Assembly (NCBI RefSeq): GCF_017498505.1
Contig: NZ_CP071798.1
Span: 62,001-126,000 of the forward strand
Origin: Sporosarcina sp. Te-1
GTDB taxonomy: Bacteria; Bacillota; Bacilli; Bacillales_A; Planococcaceae
DNA length: 64,000 nt
Reading direction: 5' to 3'
Shown here: piece after piece, positions 1-7,808 of the stretch
How positions within the stretch are numbered: the first letter of the stretch is position 1
Layout of the letters: each line of letters starts with the position of its first letter
Made by a program: the position numbers and the translations under genes
Notes under the pieces: model-generated
Database searches by the model: none
What the model saw: the letters and a program-made list of their open reading frames with translations, nothing else
Told to the model about the DNA's origin: nothing

Positions 1-2
1 TC

Positions 3-194
3 GACGAAGGATTCGGATCGCTCGATTCTGAATCACTGCAAAAGGCGATCGATGCTCTGATTGATCTTCAACGGTCAGGAAGAATGATTGGTGTCATCTC
101 TCATGTGGAGGAACTGAAAGCCGCTTTCCCTGCTATTTTAGAAGTGAAGAAATCCAAGGAAGGGTATAGTAAAACCGCGTTTTTAATTAAGTGA
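3..194 (+). CDS. sbcC: Nuclease SbcCD subunit C, C-terminal end (partial)
   Basis: The last 63 codons of a gene entering from the left edge. The translation begins with DEGFGSLD, the Walker B and D-loop of the SMC/Rad50 ATPase head, followed by the ISHVEEL motif typical of SbcC/Rad50 C-termini. SbcC pairs with SbcD as an ATP-dependent nuclease that opens hairpins and processes DNA ends in the cytoplasm. The stop is TGA at 192-194. Everything upstream, including the coiled coil and Walker A, lies outside the window. The family call rests on the motif pair and the end position, so it is fairly secure although only a fragment is visible. Confidence 0.85.
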   Translation, partial: DEGFGSLDSESLQKAIDALIDLQRSGRMIGVISHVEELKAAFPAILEVKKSKEGYSKTAFLIK

Positions 195-322
195 TTAACA
201 AAGAAATAGTATTATTTGAGATTTATTTAGTCGCTTTAATTACAATCGAAGAATATATTACCATTTATTAAAACATAACGAATAGTCATAAATTAAAATA
301 TTATTTAAAAATAGAAATAGGA

Positions 323-351
323 TTGCTTTTTAGGGTATCGGGCGGTATGAT
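323..351 (+). promoter_or_regulatory. Sigma-A promoter for brnQ
   Basis: TTGCTT (323-328), a 17-bp spacer and TATGAT (346-351). This lies inside the longest possible reading-frame extension of brnQ. It therefore supports the downstream TTG start at 413 and a 5' leader of about 55 nt. The 195-322 stretch before it is AT-rich and shows no gene. Confidence 0.55.
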
Positions 352-412
352 GGGTGACATTGATATATTGCATAACGGTTGCGTATTCTTACATTTGGGA
401 GGGAACACCTCA

Positions 413-1756
413 TTGCAGCAAAAAATATCATTCTCATCTTATCTTTTTATCGGTGTCATGTTATTCGCCCTATTTTTTGGAGCGGGCAATCTAATCTTTC
501 CAGCGTCATTAGGACAACATGCGGGACAAGCATTATGGCCAGCGATTATGGGTTTTCTCGTCACGGGAGTCGGTTTGCCGTTTTTGGGAATTGTGGCGAT
601 GGGCTTCTCCGGCAGTGAAAATCTGCAGATGCTGGCGAGCAGAGTCCACCCAATTTACGGAATTATATTTACTTCCGTGCTCTATTTAACAATTGGACCA
701 TTCTTCGCCGCTCCTCGGACCGGTGCAGTTGCGTACGATATCGGCTTCTCTTCATTTGTTCCATCGGAATATGGGAAGCTGGCGTTATTCCTATTTACAC
801 TCATTTTTTTCGCGGTGTCTTATTGGCTTTCGCTGAATCCGAGTAAAATTGTCGATCGGATCGGCAAAATTATGTCACCCGCCATCATTATCCTTTTATT
901 AATTTTATTGATTGTTGCCTTTATTAATCCACTTGGTGCGCTAGAACCGGCACATGCCGACTACAAGACAATTCCGTTTTTTAAAGGGTTCTTGGAAGGC
1001 TATAATACGATGGATGTTTTGTCTTCTCTTGTATTTGGTATTATTGTCATTAATTCCATACGTGCGCTCGGTGTGACGGATAAAGTGCAAATCATGAAGG
1101 CGACTGCTAAAACGGGCGTCGTGGCTGCAGGGTTTTTAGCTATCATCTATATTGGAATCGCTTATTTGGGCGCTTCATCTACGGGGTCATTTGGCCTGTT
1201 TGATACAGGCGGGCCTGTTTTAAGTCAAGCATCCTCTTACTACTTTGGAACGTTTGGAACAGTTCTGCTGGCCATCATCATTCTCTTGGCTTGTTTGACC
1301 ACGAGTATCGGTCTGATTACAGCATGTGGTGAATATTTCAATAGTGTCTTTCCGCGGATCAGCTATAAAGCATATGTCACAATTTTCTCCTTGTTCTGTT
1401 TCGTGGTATCCAATTTTGGCTTGGATAATATTATTACGTATTCAATTCCAGTCCTGTTGTTCTTGTATCCATTGGCAGTTGTTCTAATGTTGTTGACCTT
1501 TTTATCACCGCTGTTCCACCATTCAAGGATTGTCTATGTTAGTGCGACAATCGTTGCTTTCTTAATCAGCATCGTGGACGGCATTGCAAGCCTCTATAAA
1601 TCATTAGAAAACGTGCAGCCTGCTTGGCTTGAAGGAATCATTGAGTTTTTAGAGAAGGCATTGCCGCTTTATTCGTATGGTCTTGGCTGGGTTTTGCCAG
1701 TCGTAGTGGTCATCCTAATAACAAGCTTGCTCGTACGAATTTTTAAAAGTGCATAG
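413..1756 (+). CDS. brnQ: Branched-chain amino acid carrier BrnQ
   Basis: A 447-residue polytopic membrane protein of the LIVCS (branched-chain amino acid:cation symporter) family, which imports leucine, isoleucine and valine with a cation. The N-terminus (FIGVMLFALFFGAGNLIFP) is the family's characteristic first helix, and about twelve hydrophobic segments follow. I chose TTG 413 because GGGAGGG (398-404) sits 8 nt upstream and a good promoter lies just before it. The longer in-frame extension to 323 would overlap that promoter and adds non-family sequence. A terminator follows directly, so the gene appears to be monocistronic. No T-box or clear CodY box was seen in the leader. Confidence 0.9.
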   Translation: MQQKISFSSYLFIGVMLFALFFGAGNLIFPASLGQHAGQALWPAIMGFLVTGVGLPFLGIVAMGFSGSENLQMLASRVHPIYGIIFTSVLYLTIGPFFAAPRTGAVAYDIGFSSFVPSEYGKLALFLFTLIFFAVSYWLSLNPSKIVDRIGKIMSPAIIILLLILLIVAFINPLGALEPAHADYKTIPFFKGFLEGYNTMDVLSSLVFGIIVINSIRALGVTDKVQIMKATAKTGVVAAGFLAIIYIGIAYLGASSTGSFGLFDTGGPVLSQASSYYFGTFGTVLLAIIILLACLTTSIGLITACGEYFNSVFPRISYKAYVTIFSLFCFVVSNFGLDNIITYSIPVLLFLYPLAVVLMLLTFLSPLFHHSRIVYVSATIVAFLISIVDGIASLYKSLENVQPAWLEGIIEFLEKALPLYSYGLGWVLPVVVVILITSLLVRIFKSA

Positions 1757-1771
1757 TCGATCAACATCCAT

Positions 1772-1804
1772 CCCGGAACAGGTTCGTCCAGTTCCGGGTT
1801 TTTA
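1772..1804 (+). terminator. Rho-independent terminator of brnQ
   Basis: Stem CCCGGAAC (1772-1779) with GTTCCGGG (1791-1798), followed by TTTTT. Confidence 0.85.
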
Positions 1805-1815
1805 CATGAATATGC

Positions 1816-1843
1816 TTGTTTTATAGTTTAGATTATATATAAT
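1816..1843 (+). promoter_or_regulatory. Sigma-A promoter for cstA
   Basis: TTGTTT (1816-1821), a 16-bp spacer and a consensus TATAAT (1838-1843), about 32 nt before the chosen start codon. Confidence 0.5.
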
Positions 1844-1874
1844 AGTCTGTATATTGAGAAAGGGAGGGTTTTGT

Positions 1875-3302
1875 TTGGTAACATTTTTATGTTCTCTTCT
1901 TTTGTTGTTCGCAGGCTATGCGATTTATTCGAAGGTCATTGAAAAGGTATTTGTCGTCGATGACAACCGCCAGACCCCAGCCTATACGAAACACGACGGC
2001 TTGGATTATGTACCGATGAGCTGGTGGAAAGGATGGCTCATTCAATTATTGAATATCGCGGGGCTTGGCCCGATATTCGGGGCAGTTGCAGGTGCGTTGT
2101 ACGGACCTGTGGCTTTTCTGTGGATTGTTTTCGGCTGTATTTTTGCGGGAGCCGTCCATGACTATTTTTCTGGTATGCTTTCGTTGAAACATGGAGGGGC
2201 CCAATTCCCTACCCTGGTCGGCAAATATATGGGCGAATTTGTCCGGAAATCTATTAATATCGTCTCCATTGTACTCATGTTATTAGTGGCGGCTGCCTTT
2301 ACAGCTGGACCTGCCCAGCTTATTTCATCCATCAGCCCTCTTTCTTTCGGTTTATGTCTCGTTCTTATTTTTGGTTATTTCCTTTTGGCGGCTATCTTGC
2401 CCATCAATCAAATTATCGGCCGGATCTATCCAATTTTTGGCGCCATATTAATTATCATGGCGGTAGCCATTGCTGGTGCTTTAGTATTCGGTTCCAAACA
2501 GATTCCGAATTTGACGTTTGCCAATCTGCACCCTGGCGAATTGCCGATTTGGCCTTTGCTCATGGTAACTATTTCATGTGGAGCCATCTCTGGGTTTCAT
2601 TGTACTCAAAGTCCGATCGTTTCCAGAACGATGAAAAAGGAGACGGAAGGCAGAAAGATCTTCTACGGAGCAATGATTGCGGAAGGGGTCATTGCGCTCA
2701 TTTGGGCAGCAGCCGGAATGACATTTTTCGGGGGGACAGGGGGGTTGCAGGGCGCTTTGGCAGCGGGTGGCCCAGCAGGAGTCGTGAATGAGATTTCGAC
2801 TTCCCTGCTCGGAACATTCGGCGGTATCCTGGCTATTCTCGGTGTAATCATCTTGCCGATTACAACCGGGGATACGGCGCTTCGATCAGCCCGAATGATC
2901 GCGACGGAATCATTATCCAAATGGTTCAATCCAGAAAAAAAATGGGTAGTGGCTATTATCACTGTCTGTCTGGGGGCCCCTGTGTTTTACTTGTCCACGA
3001 TTGACTATTCGTTCTTATGGAGATATGTGGGAGGCACCAATCAAATTGTGGCAATGGTAATGTTGTGGACGGCTACTTCGTTCCTCATGCGAGAAGGAAA
3101 GGCCCATTTTATTGCTGGAATTCCTGCACTGTTCATGACAGCAGTCGTTTGTACGTATTGGCTTTATGCTCCCGAAGGCTTGTCGCTCGATTACACGCTT
3201 TCCGTTGTCATCGGTTTGATTGTGACACTTGCGTCCGCTATCCAATATGCACGGAAGATATTGTATTACCGTCAACATGCATCCGTCTTGCTGGAGAGGT
3301 AA
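1875..3302 (+). CDS. cstA: Carbon starvation protein CstA-family transporter
   Basis: A 475-residue multi-spanning membrane protein of the CstA family. Relatives import peptides or pyruvate during carbon limitation. Family features include the early TPAYTKHDGLDYVP segment, the GPIFGAVAGALYGP stretch and the AGAVHDYFSGMLSLKHGG loop. This short form lacks the long C-terminal region of E. coli CstA, as is common in Gram-positive homologues. TTG 1875 is preferred because AAGGGAGGG (1860-1868) ends 6 nt before it; the alternative TTG at 1854 would put that ribosome site inside the gene. The substrate is not certain from sequence. A convergent hairpin separates it from the GntR gene. Confidence 0.85.
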   Translation: MVTFLCSLLLLFAGYAIYSKVIEKVFVVDDNRQTPAYTKHDGLDYVPMSWWKGWLIQLLNIAGLGPIFGAVAGALYGPVAFLWIVFGCIFAGAVHDYFSGMLSLKHGGAQFPTLVGKYMGEFVRKSINIVSIVLMLLVAAAFTAGPAQLISSISPLSFGLCLVLIFGYFLLAAILPINQIIGRIYPIFGAILIIMAVAIAGALVFGSKQIPNLTFANLHPGELPIWPLLMVTISCGAISGFHCTQSPIVSRTMKKETEGRKIFYGAMIAEGVIALIWAAAGMTFFGGTGGLQGALAAGGPAGVVNEISTSLLGTFGGILAILGVIILPITTGDTALRSARMIATESLSKWFNPEKKWVVAIITVCLGAPVFYLSTIDYSFLWRYVGGTNQIVAMVMLWTATSFLMREGKAHFIAGIPALFMTAVVCTYWLYAPEGLSLDYTLSVVIGLIVTLASAIQYARKILYYRQHASVLLER

Positions 3303-3328
3303 AGGATAGGCGCAGATATAAAAATGAA

Positions 3329-3356
3329 ACGGCAATGGATACCCATTGCCGTTTTT
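3329..3356. terminator. Bidirectional terminator between cstA and the GntR gene
   Basis: ACGGCAATGG (3329-3338) and CCATTGCCGT (3343-3352) form a perfect 10-bp stem with a 4-nt loop. T residues follow on the plus strand and an A-rich stretch precedes it, so it can serve both converging genes. Confidence 0.8.
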
Positions 3357-3368
3357 CTCATTGCCTGT

Positions 3369-4040
3369 TCATTTACGTATCGAATGAAACTCATCAATCG
3401 CTCGAACCCAGTTTTCTCTCATGACGTCTGCGGCTTTTTTTGCGTCTTTTTCTAGTAGCAGGTTGATGATTTGATCATGCTCCTCAATAGACTTCTCGGT
3501 GAGGATGATGGAATTGTGGAAAAACAACCTTCTTACATGCGCTTGCAAAGAGGCAGTCATTGTGATGATGTATGGGTTTGCCGCTGTATCCACAATAATT
3601 TGATGAAATGTCTCATCGATTTTTAAGCCGTTGAAGTAATCTTCTTTTCGGACAGCCGCAGCAAATTCAGTATTCACCTTTTTTAAATCATCTATCACAC
3701 CAGGCGTCATATTTGGAACAGCGAGTTCTGCTGCAAGTGCCTGCAGTGCAGCCAAAGGAGGGAGAAGATCGTTAATATCCTCTTGCTCGACCTCTGTCAC
3801 TTGTGTCGCTTTTCCAGGAAATAATTTGACGAACCCTTGTACTTCCAAAAGTTGTAATGACTCTCTGATCGGTGTTCTACTGACGCCCAATGCCTGGGCC
3901 AATTCCACATCGTTCAATTTCTCGCCAGGCTGCAATGTGCCATCGATGATCCATTGTTGCAGTTGGGTAAAAGCTGCTTCTTTTGCTGTCATGCGTGAGG
4001 TCTTTTCGTAATTTGAAGGTATCGGCAACTGAATCACCAT
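3369..4040 (-). CDS. GntR family transcriptional regulator with FCD domain
   Basis: A 223-residue DNA-binding regulator. Residues about 15-80 form a winged helix of the GntR type, with the LQPGEKLNDVELAQALGVSR segment and TPIRESLQLLE recognition region. Residues about 90-215 form an FCD ligand-binding domain, with candidate metal-binding histidines in DETFHQIIV, LQAHVRR and EEHDQIINLL. Such proteins usually repress genes for organic-acid or sugar-acid catabolism, but the ligand cannot be read from sequence. It converges on cstA, so control of that transporter is possible but unproven. The ribosome site abuts the ATG at 4040, so GTG 4037 or TTG 4028 could be the real start. Confidence 0.85.
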   Translation of the reverse strand: MVIQLPIPSNYEKTSRMTAKEAAFTQLQQWIIDGTLQPGEKLNDVELAQALGVSRTPIRESLQLLEVQGFVKLFPGKATQVTEVEQEDINDLLPPLAALQALAAELAVPNMTPGVIDDLKKVNTEFAAAVRKEDYFNGLKIDETFHQIIVDTAANPYIITMTASLQAHVRRLFFHNSIILTEKSIEEHDQIINLLLEKDAKKAADVMRENWVRAIDEFHSIRK

Positions 4041-4108
4041 CCTCGTATGTTTGTTACCAGTATACCGTAAATGAAGCGACTCGAAAAGGTATACAATATA
4101 TTGCTGTA

Positions 4109-4615
4109 CTAGATTGATCGACTATATAAGAGGGAAATGTCCTTATCTTCTTTGCTGGCACCATAAGCGACTTGTTCCTCTTGCAAGACAAAACCCCGCG
4201 CTTCGTAAAAGGGAATTCCAAAGTGATTTCCTTTTGCCACCGATACACGTTGCTCTGTTGCAGAATAGTGATGCTTCTGAAGCTGTGTGTAAAATTCCAA
4301 AAGGCGAGTGCCGATTCCTTTGCCGCGCAATTCGGGATCCAGATAGAAAACATAGATTTCGCCCACTTTATCTTCCACTAATCCGCCTCCGATGATACCA
4401 GTTATGTTCCCCTTTTCTAATGCGATGTAGTAGCCATGCCAAGCATCGCTGATTTCTGTAATTTCCTTGCGAATCCGTTTTTCATTGTAATATTTGCCGA
4501 TGAGTTGTTGTATATATGGTTCACTATAGAGTTCTTTATAAGTGAACCATTGAGCTCTGACAAGCAATGCAGTGATCTCTTCCCCATCTCTCAATTCTGC
4601 TTTCCTGATGTTCAT
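4109..4615 (-). CDS. GNAT family N-acetyltransferase
   Basis: A 168-residue protein of the GCN5-related acetyltransferase fold. Visible features are an N-terminal IRKAELRDGEEITALL strand-helix unit, the central GYYIALEKGNITGIIGGG beta strands, and the acetyl-CoA loop RGKGIGTRLLEF at about residues 95-106. The C-terminal FYEARGFV motif is also typical. Family members transfer acetyl from acetyl-CoA to amines on small molecules or proteins. The substrate here is unknown. It is transcribed toward the GntR gene and away from the 3D-domain gene. It is probably a single-gene unit. Confidence 0.85.
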   Translation of the reverse strand: MNIRKAELRDGEEITALLVRAQWFTYKELYSEPYIQQLIGKYYNEKRIRKEITEISDAWHGYYIALEKGNITGIIGGGLVEDKVGEIYVFYLDPELRGKGIGTRLLEFYTQLQKHHYSATEQRVSVAKGNHFGIPFYEARGFVLQEEQVAYGASKEDKDISLLYSRSI

Positions 4616-4633
4616 GACAAATAGCTCCCTGTT

Positions 4634-4692
4634 TGTAATATTCTGATTTGAAATGTAATAATAATTGCGCCATTTTGTAACGCGGCTGTAAT
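4634..4692 (+). promoter_or_regulatory. WalR (YycF) binding site upstream of the 3D-domain gene
   Basis: TGTAAC-GCGGC-TGTAAT (4676-4692) matches exactly the WalR consensus of two TGTWAH hexamers separated by 5 bp. Two more TGTAAT half-sites start at 4634 and 4654, the latter 22 bp (two helical turns) from the main site. In B. subtilis the homologous gene yocH is a WalR target, so regulation by the essential WalKR cell-wall system is expected. Confidence 0.7.
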
Positions 4693-4740
4693 ATGAGCCT
4701 GTTACTCTAATTGTAGACTAAAATGCAAGGAGTAGAAAAC

Positions 4741-5334
4741 TTGATAAAACGAATTGTGACGCTTATTTTTGCAGTAGCACTCTTGATTGGCGGAACGACT
4801 GAAAGTTTTGCGGCTTCTTCAAAGTATACGGTCAAACAAGGCGATTCGCTTTATAAAATAGCGAAAGCCCACCACGTTTCAGTCAGTGAATTAAAAAAGT
4901 GGAATGGTTTAAAAACCAATACCATTCAACCAAAACAAACATTACACGTAGTGAATCCGAAGAAGGTTGCCGCCAACCAATCAACCAAAAAGGCCGTAGC
5001 ATCCTCTAAGAAAACACCATCACGATCCGATACAGACAATGTTGTAAAAGAGTTCACCGTATCAGCCAGCGCATACACAGCAAATTGCAATGGTTGCAGC
5101 GGTGTCACGTCCACGGGCATTAATTTAAAGAAAAATCCTGATGTCAAAGTCATCGCAGTAGACCCGAAAGTAATCCCGCTTGGTACAAAAGTGCACGTAG
5201 AGGGTTATGGATACGCAATTGCAGGTGATACAGGAAGTGCAATTAAAGGAAATAAGATTGACGTATTCTTCTCTTCGAAGAGCGAAGCGTATGAATGGGG
5301 AAGAAAGAAAGTCAAAATTAAAATACTTGAGTGA
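4741..5334 (+). CDS. yocH: Secreted LysM and 3D-domain cell-wall protein, YocH-like
   Basis: A 197-residue exported protein. A signal peptide ends near residue 25 (ESFAA). One LysM peptidoglycan-binding domain follows at about 28-72 (YTVKQGDSLYKIAKAHHVSVSELKKWNG). A Ser/Lys-rich linker leads to a C-terminal 3D domain (about 105-197) with the SASAYT start, a VIPLGTKVHVEGYG core and the AGDTG motif that carries a catalytic aspartate. This is the architecture of YocH-type proteins, likely muralytic enzymes. TTG 4741 was chosen because AAGGAG (4728-4733) is 7 nt upstream and the sequence before it is not signal-like. The upstream WalR box ties it to wall remodelling. Confidence 0.85.
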   Translation: MIKRIVTLIFAVALLIGGTTESFAASSKYTVKQGDSLYKIAKAHHVSVSELKKWNGLKTNTIQPKQTLHVVNPKKVAANQSTKKAVASSKKTPSRSDTDNVVKEFTVSASAYTANCNGCSGVTSTGINLKKNPDVKVIAVDPKVIPLGTKVHVEGYGYAIAGDTGSAIKGNKIDVFFSSKSEAYEWGRKKVKIKILE

Positions 5335-5343
5335 TTAGGAAGA

Positions 5344-5378
5344 CTGCTCCGGCCATCTGGCACCGGAGCAGTTTTTTT
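5344..5378 (+). terminator. Rho-independent terminator of the yocH-like gene
   Basis: CTGCTCCGG (5344-5352) pairs with CCGGAGCAG (5363-5371), followed by seven T. Confidence 0.85.
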
Positions 5379-5466
5379 GATATGTTCCTCCTATGGAGAA
5401 GAGAAATGCTTTTTCGTGGACGGGATGATAGACTTGAGAAAACAGGCGGGGAGAAAAGTGGTTAGA

Positions 5467-6015
5467 TGGGCAATAGGAAAATGCTGATCGGGTTAGTAAT
5501 TTCTTGCCGTTCCGAGTTATATTTGGATCGCTTATGTGGAAAAACCTGCGAAATCAAAGGTGGGGGAAGAGGCTTCAGCAGGATCCGATTCATCATGATT
5601 TTTCCTGAGTAGTGAAATATGAGAACCCATACATGGGGAACGCCTCGAATGTGGGAAATTTATTTCAAGCATTGCCCCTAAAGAATACAAAGGGATATTC
5701 GAGATGGACCCTGGTCAGTTTTCGCTTGTGATGAATTCTGGCGTCGACGCGGGGGAACTTCAAGGCAAGGCAGAAGAAACGTTCCTGAATAATGTCACAG
5801 CCGCATTTTTACTGCTTCATAATTTGGAGAAGTTTGAGATGGAATTTTTGGATGTGTCGTATGTAACATCAAGAGACCGTGTAGAAAATTGGTTTGGTCC
5901 GGCATGGATCGATTGATTGAATCGAAGGAATCTCGCTCGGATGCAAGTTCAACAAAAACTTACGGAAGCAGAGCAGGAACGTTGGCTGCAATCCTATTTA
6001 GAAAAGGAGTCGTAA
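5467..6015 (+). pseudogene. Decayed small membrane-anchored protein gene, resembling DUF4825
   Basis: Coding sense is visible in shifting frames. A hydrophobic start (MLIGLVIS) leads after a frame change to YIWIAYVEKPAKSKVGEE. Near 5630, NPYMGNASNVGNLFQALPL resembles the DUF4825 core, and after another shift near 5680 it continues as EYKGIFEMDPGQFSLVM through to WFGPAWID. A TGA at 5914-5916 interrupts the frame, which then reads on in frame to MQVQQKLTEAEQERW and stops at 6015. At least two frameshifts and one nonsense change make it non-functional. The family name is my recollection of the motif; the decay is directly visible. Confidence 0.5.
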
Positions 6016-6016
6016 T

Positions 6017-6739
6017 ATGGATATCATCATTATAACGGGTGCTTCAAAAGGAATCGGCCTTGAGTTGGCTGCCCAATTGAAACGGCAAGGAAAACAGGTA
6101 GTGGGGATCGCTAGGACCAATCCTGAATTCGACGATGATTTTATTGAAATGGATTTGGCGGAAACTGAATTACTGCCTACTAGGATGTTCGAGATTATTG
6201 AAAAGTATTTCGATCAAGCGGCGTCATTCACGCTTATAAACAATGCGGGTATTGTAGACCCAATTGGAATAGTTGGCCATATTGAAGCAGAAATGATTGA
6301 AAGGGCGCTTGCTGTTAATTTGACTGCACCAATGATTTTTGCCAATTCATTCATTTCCCGGTTGGCTGATTTCAAAGGAACTAAAAAGATTGTAAATATT
6401 TCATCTGGAGCCGGAAGAAATCCGTATGAAGGCTGGGGCGTATATTGCACGACCAAAGCGGGTTTGGACCATTTTTCACGTGTGGTTGATTTGGAGCAGC
6501 AGTCTGCTGAATATCCTGTTCAAATCGCTTCCATCGCACCTGGAATCATTGATACGGGAATGCAGGAGACGATTCGCTCAAGTGAGGCATCCAACTTCCC
6601 GTTGTTGGACCGGTTCATCTCTTATAAAGAAGAAGGGCGATTGAGCAGCGCCGAAGAGACAGCACGAAAGTTGATCGCTTTCCTGGAAAGGGATTTCAAG
6701 GAAGCGGGAGGCCCCATTTTAGATCTCCGGCATATATAA
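6017..6739 (+). CDS. Short-chain dehydrogenase/reductase, YueD-like
   Basis: A 240-residue classical SDR. The nucleotide-binding loop TGASKGIG is at residues 7-14, NNAG near 75, the catalytic Ser in VNISSGAG, and the YxxxK pair in YCTTK near 150. These motifs fit an NADP(H)-dependent carbonyl reductase. The overall sequence resembles the benzil/sepiapterin-reductase-like branch that includes B. subtilis YueD; the physiological substrate is unknown. The ATG is preceded by AAAGGAG at a good distance and starts right after the decayed upstream gene, so the two may once have been co-transcribed. A terminator hairpin follows. Confidence 0.85.
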   Translation: MDIIIITGASKGIGLELAAQLKRQGKQVVGIARTNPEFDDDFIEMDLAETELLPTRMFEIIEKYFDQAASFTLINNAGIVDPIGIVGHIEAEMIERALAVNLTAPMIFANSFISRLADFKGTKKIVNISSGAGRNPYEGWGVYCTTKAGLDHFSRVVDLEQQSAEYPVQIASIAPGIIDTGMQETIRSSEASNFPLLDRFISYKEEGRLSSAEETARKLIAFLERDFKEAGGPILDLRHI

Positions 6740-6746
6740 ATGGAAG

Positions 6747-6795
6747 GGCTATCCGGCAAATCAGTGGAAAACTGATTTCCTGGATAGTCTTTTCT
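6747..6795 (+). terminator. Terminator after the SDR gene
   Basis: A long imperfect hairpin: outer arms GGCTATCC and GGATAGTC, inner arms AAATCAGT (6758-6765) and ACTGATTT (6771-6778), then TTTTCTT. Confidence 0.65.
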
Positions 6796-6858
6796 TATTG
6801 AGTGATCGTTCCGCGGAACATGGTGGATTGGAGCTTGCTCTAGCAAACAAGCAGCGGC

Positions 6859-7026
6859 TGGCGGAAACGATCGGTTCGCGAAGACAAATGAGCGGTTAAC
6901 CGGAAGAAATGATCGGTACGCGAAGACAAACGAGCGGTAAGCCGGAAGAAATGATCGGTACGCGTGGACATATGATCGGTCAGCCGGAAGAAACGATCGG
7001 TTAGCGAGGACATATGATCGATCTGG
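6859..7026. repeat. Intergenic tandem array of eight 21-bp units (locus 1)
   Basis: Eight consecutive 21-bp units: 6859-6879, 6880-6900, 6901-6921, 6922-6942, 6943-6963, 6964-6984, 6985-7005 and 7006-7026. Units carry GATCGGT or GAGCGGT near the middle, and odd-numbered ones start CGGAAGAAA. Odd and even units alternate, giving a 42-bp super-period. The 21-bp length keeps frames open, so the minus strand reads as an artificial heptapeptide repeat; I do not consider this coding. A related array lies at 14490-14598. The rest of the 6740-7205 gap holds only flanking terminators. Confidence 0.85.
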
Positions 7027-7134
7027 AGTACTCAATGATCATCGGTCACTTCTCCGTAGTTATCACTTACAAAAAAGGAAGGGTACCATTCCCGATAAAG
7101 TTTTAGGAAACCTTGAAGTGGTTATTTGTATTAA

Positions 7135-7177
7135 AAAGCAGGCGGAGAAAAACGATAGGTTTTTCTCCGCCTGCTTT
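7135..7177. terminator. Strong terminator downstream of ytqB
   Basis: A perfect 19-bp stem (7135-7153 with 7159-7177) around a 5-nt loop, GC-rich core GCAGGCGGAG, flanked by A and T runs. It serves the minus-strand ytqAB pair. Confidence 0.85.
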
Positions 7178-7205
7178 AGTGTGTAGTGGTACGTCTTTAT
7201 TTATA

Positions 7206-7808
7206 TTACTCTTCAACAAGTCGGACGGTTTGAAAGTCCCTCACTTTTTCGAGAGCGATTAGAAACGGAGGGTTTTTCCTTTGGTTTAACAGCTCATAAC
7301 GGATGACATGAACATCAGCTTGGTGAATCTTTTTCACAAAAGCCAGCAGTGCATCTCGTTCCTCCTCGCCGCCTGTATGCCCATCATAAACCGAAATGGT
7401 AATAATGCCTCCCGGTTTCAGCAGTCCTAGCAGTTTCTCGATCGCCATGATAGTAGATTCGGCTTTCGTGACGATGGACAGATCCTCGCTATATGGCAAA
7501 TAGCCCAGATTGAACATCGCACCGCCAATAGTTCGATCAATATGTACATCGACATTCGCATGACTGTCAAGTAGCAAGGTAACCCGGTCATTCAACTCAC
7601 CTAGTCGTTCCTTCGTGGCATCAAGTGCAGCTTGCTGGATGTCAAATGCATATACATGCCCATCGGGACCGACCTGCTCTGCTAAAAAGAGTGTGTCATT
7701 ACCATTTCCCGCCGTAGCATCCACAACCGTTTCACCGGGGATGACGGTATTTCCGATTAACCGTTTGGAGAATGGAAGGACACGATGCAATAATATGGAA
7801 CTGCTCAC
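7206..7808 (-). CDS. ytqB: tRNA 5-aminomethyl-2-thiouridine methyltransferase, YtqB/MnmM
   Basis: A 200-residue class I SAM-dependent methyltransferase of the rRNA_methylase (PF06962) family. The SAM-binding motif is VVDATAGNGNDTLFLA (about residues 28-43), and a NLGYLP motif stands in the catalytic position. B. subtilis YtqB is reported to methylate the aminomethyl group at wobble uridine 34 of certain tRNAs (MnmM), completing mnm5s2U. The gene overlaps its upstream partner ytqA by 4 bp, so the two are translationally coupled. This pairing matches their proposed successive steps in one modification pathway. The family call is firm; the exact reaction comes from literature on the orthologue. 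Confidence 0.85.
   Translation of the reverse strand: MSSSILLHRVLPFSKRLIGNTVIPGETVVDATAGNGNDTLFLAEQVGPDGHVYAFDIQQAALDATKERLGELNDRVTLLLDSHANVDVHIDRTIGGAMFNLGYLPYSEDLSIVTKAESTIMAIEKLLGLLKPGGIITISVYDGHTGGEEERDALLAFVKKIHQADVHVIRYELLNQRKNPPFLIALEKVRDFQTVRLVEE

Noticed and set aside
323..412. N-terminal extension of BrnQ
   Set aside because: It overlaps a good sigma-A promoter and adds non-family residues; TTG 413 has the ribosome site.
6859..7026. CRISPR array
   Set aside because: Units are contiguous with no unique spacers, and no cas genes are present.
6622..7035. Minus-strand frame with a repeated (D/N)RS(F/Y) heptapeptide
   Set aside because: It is the automatic translation of the 21-bp array, overlaps the SDR gene end and has no ribosome site.
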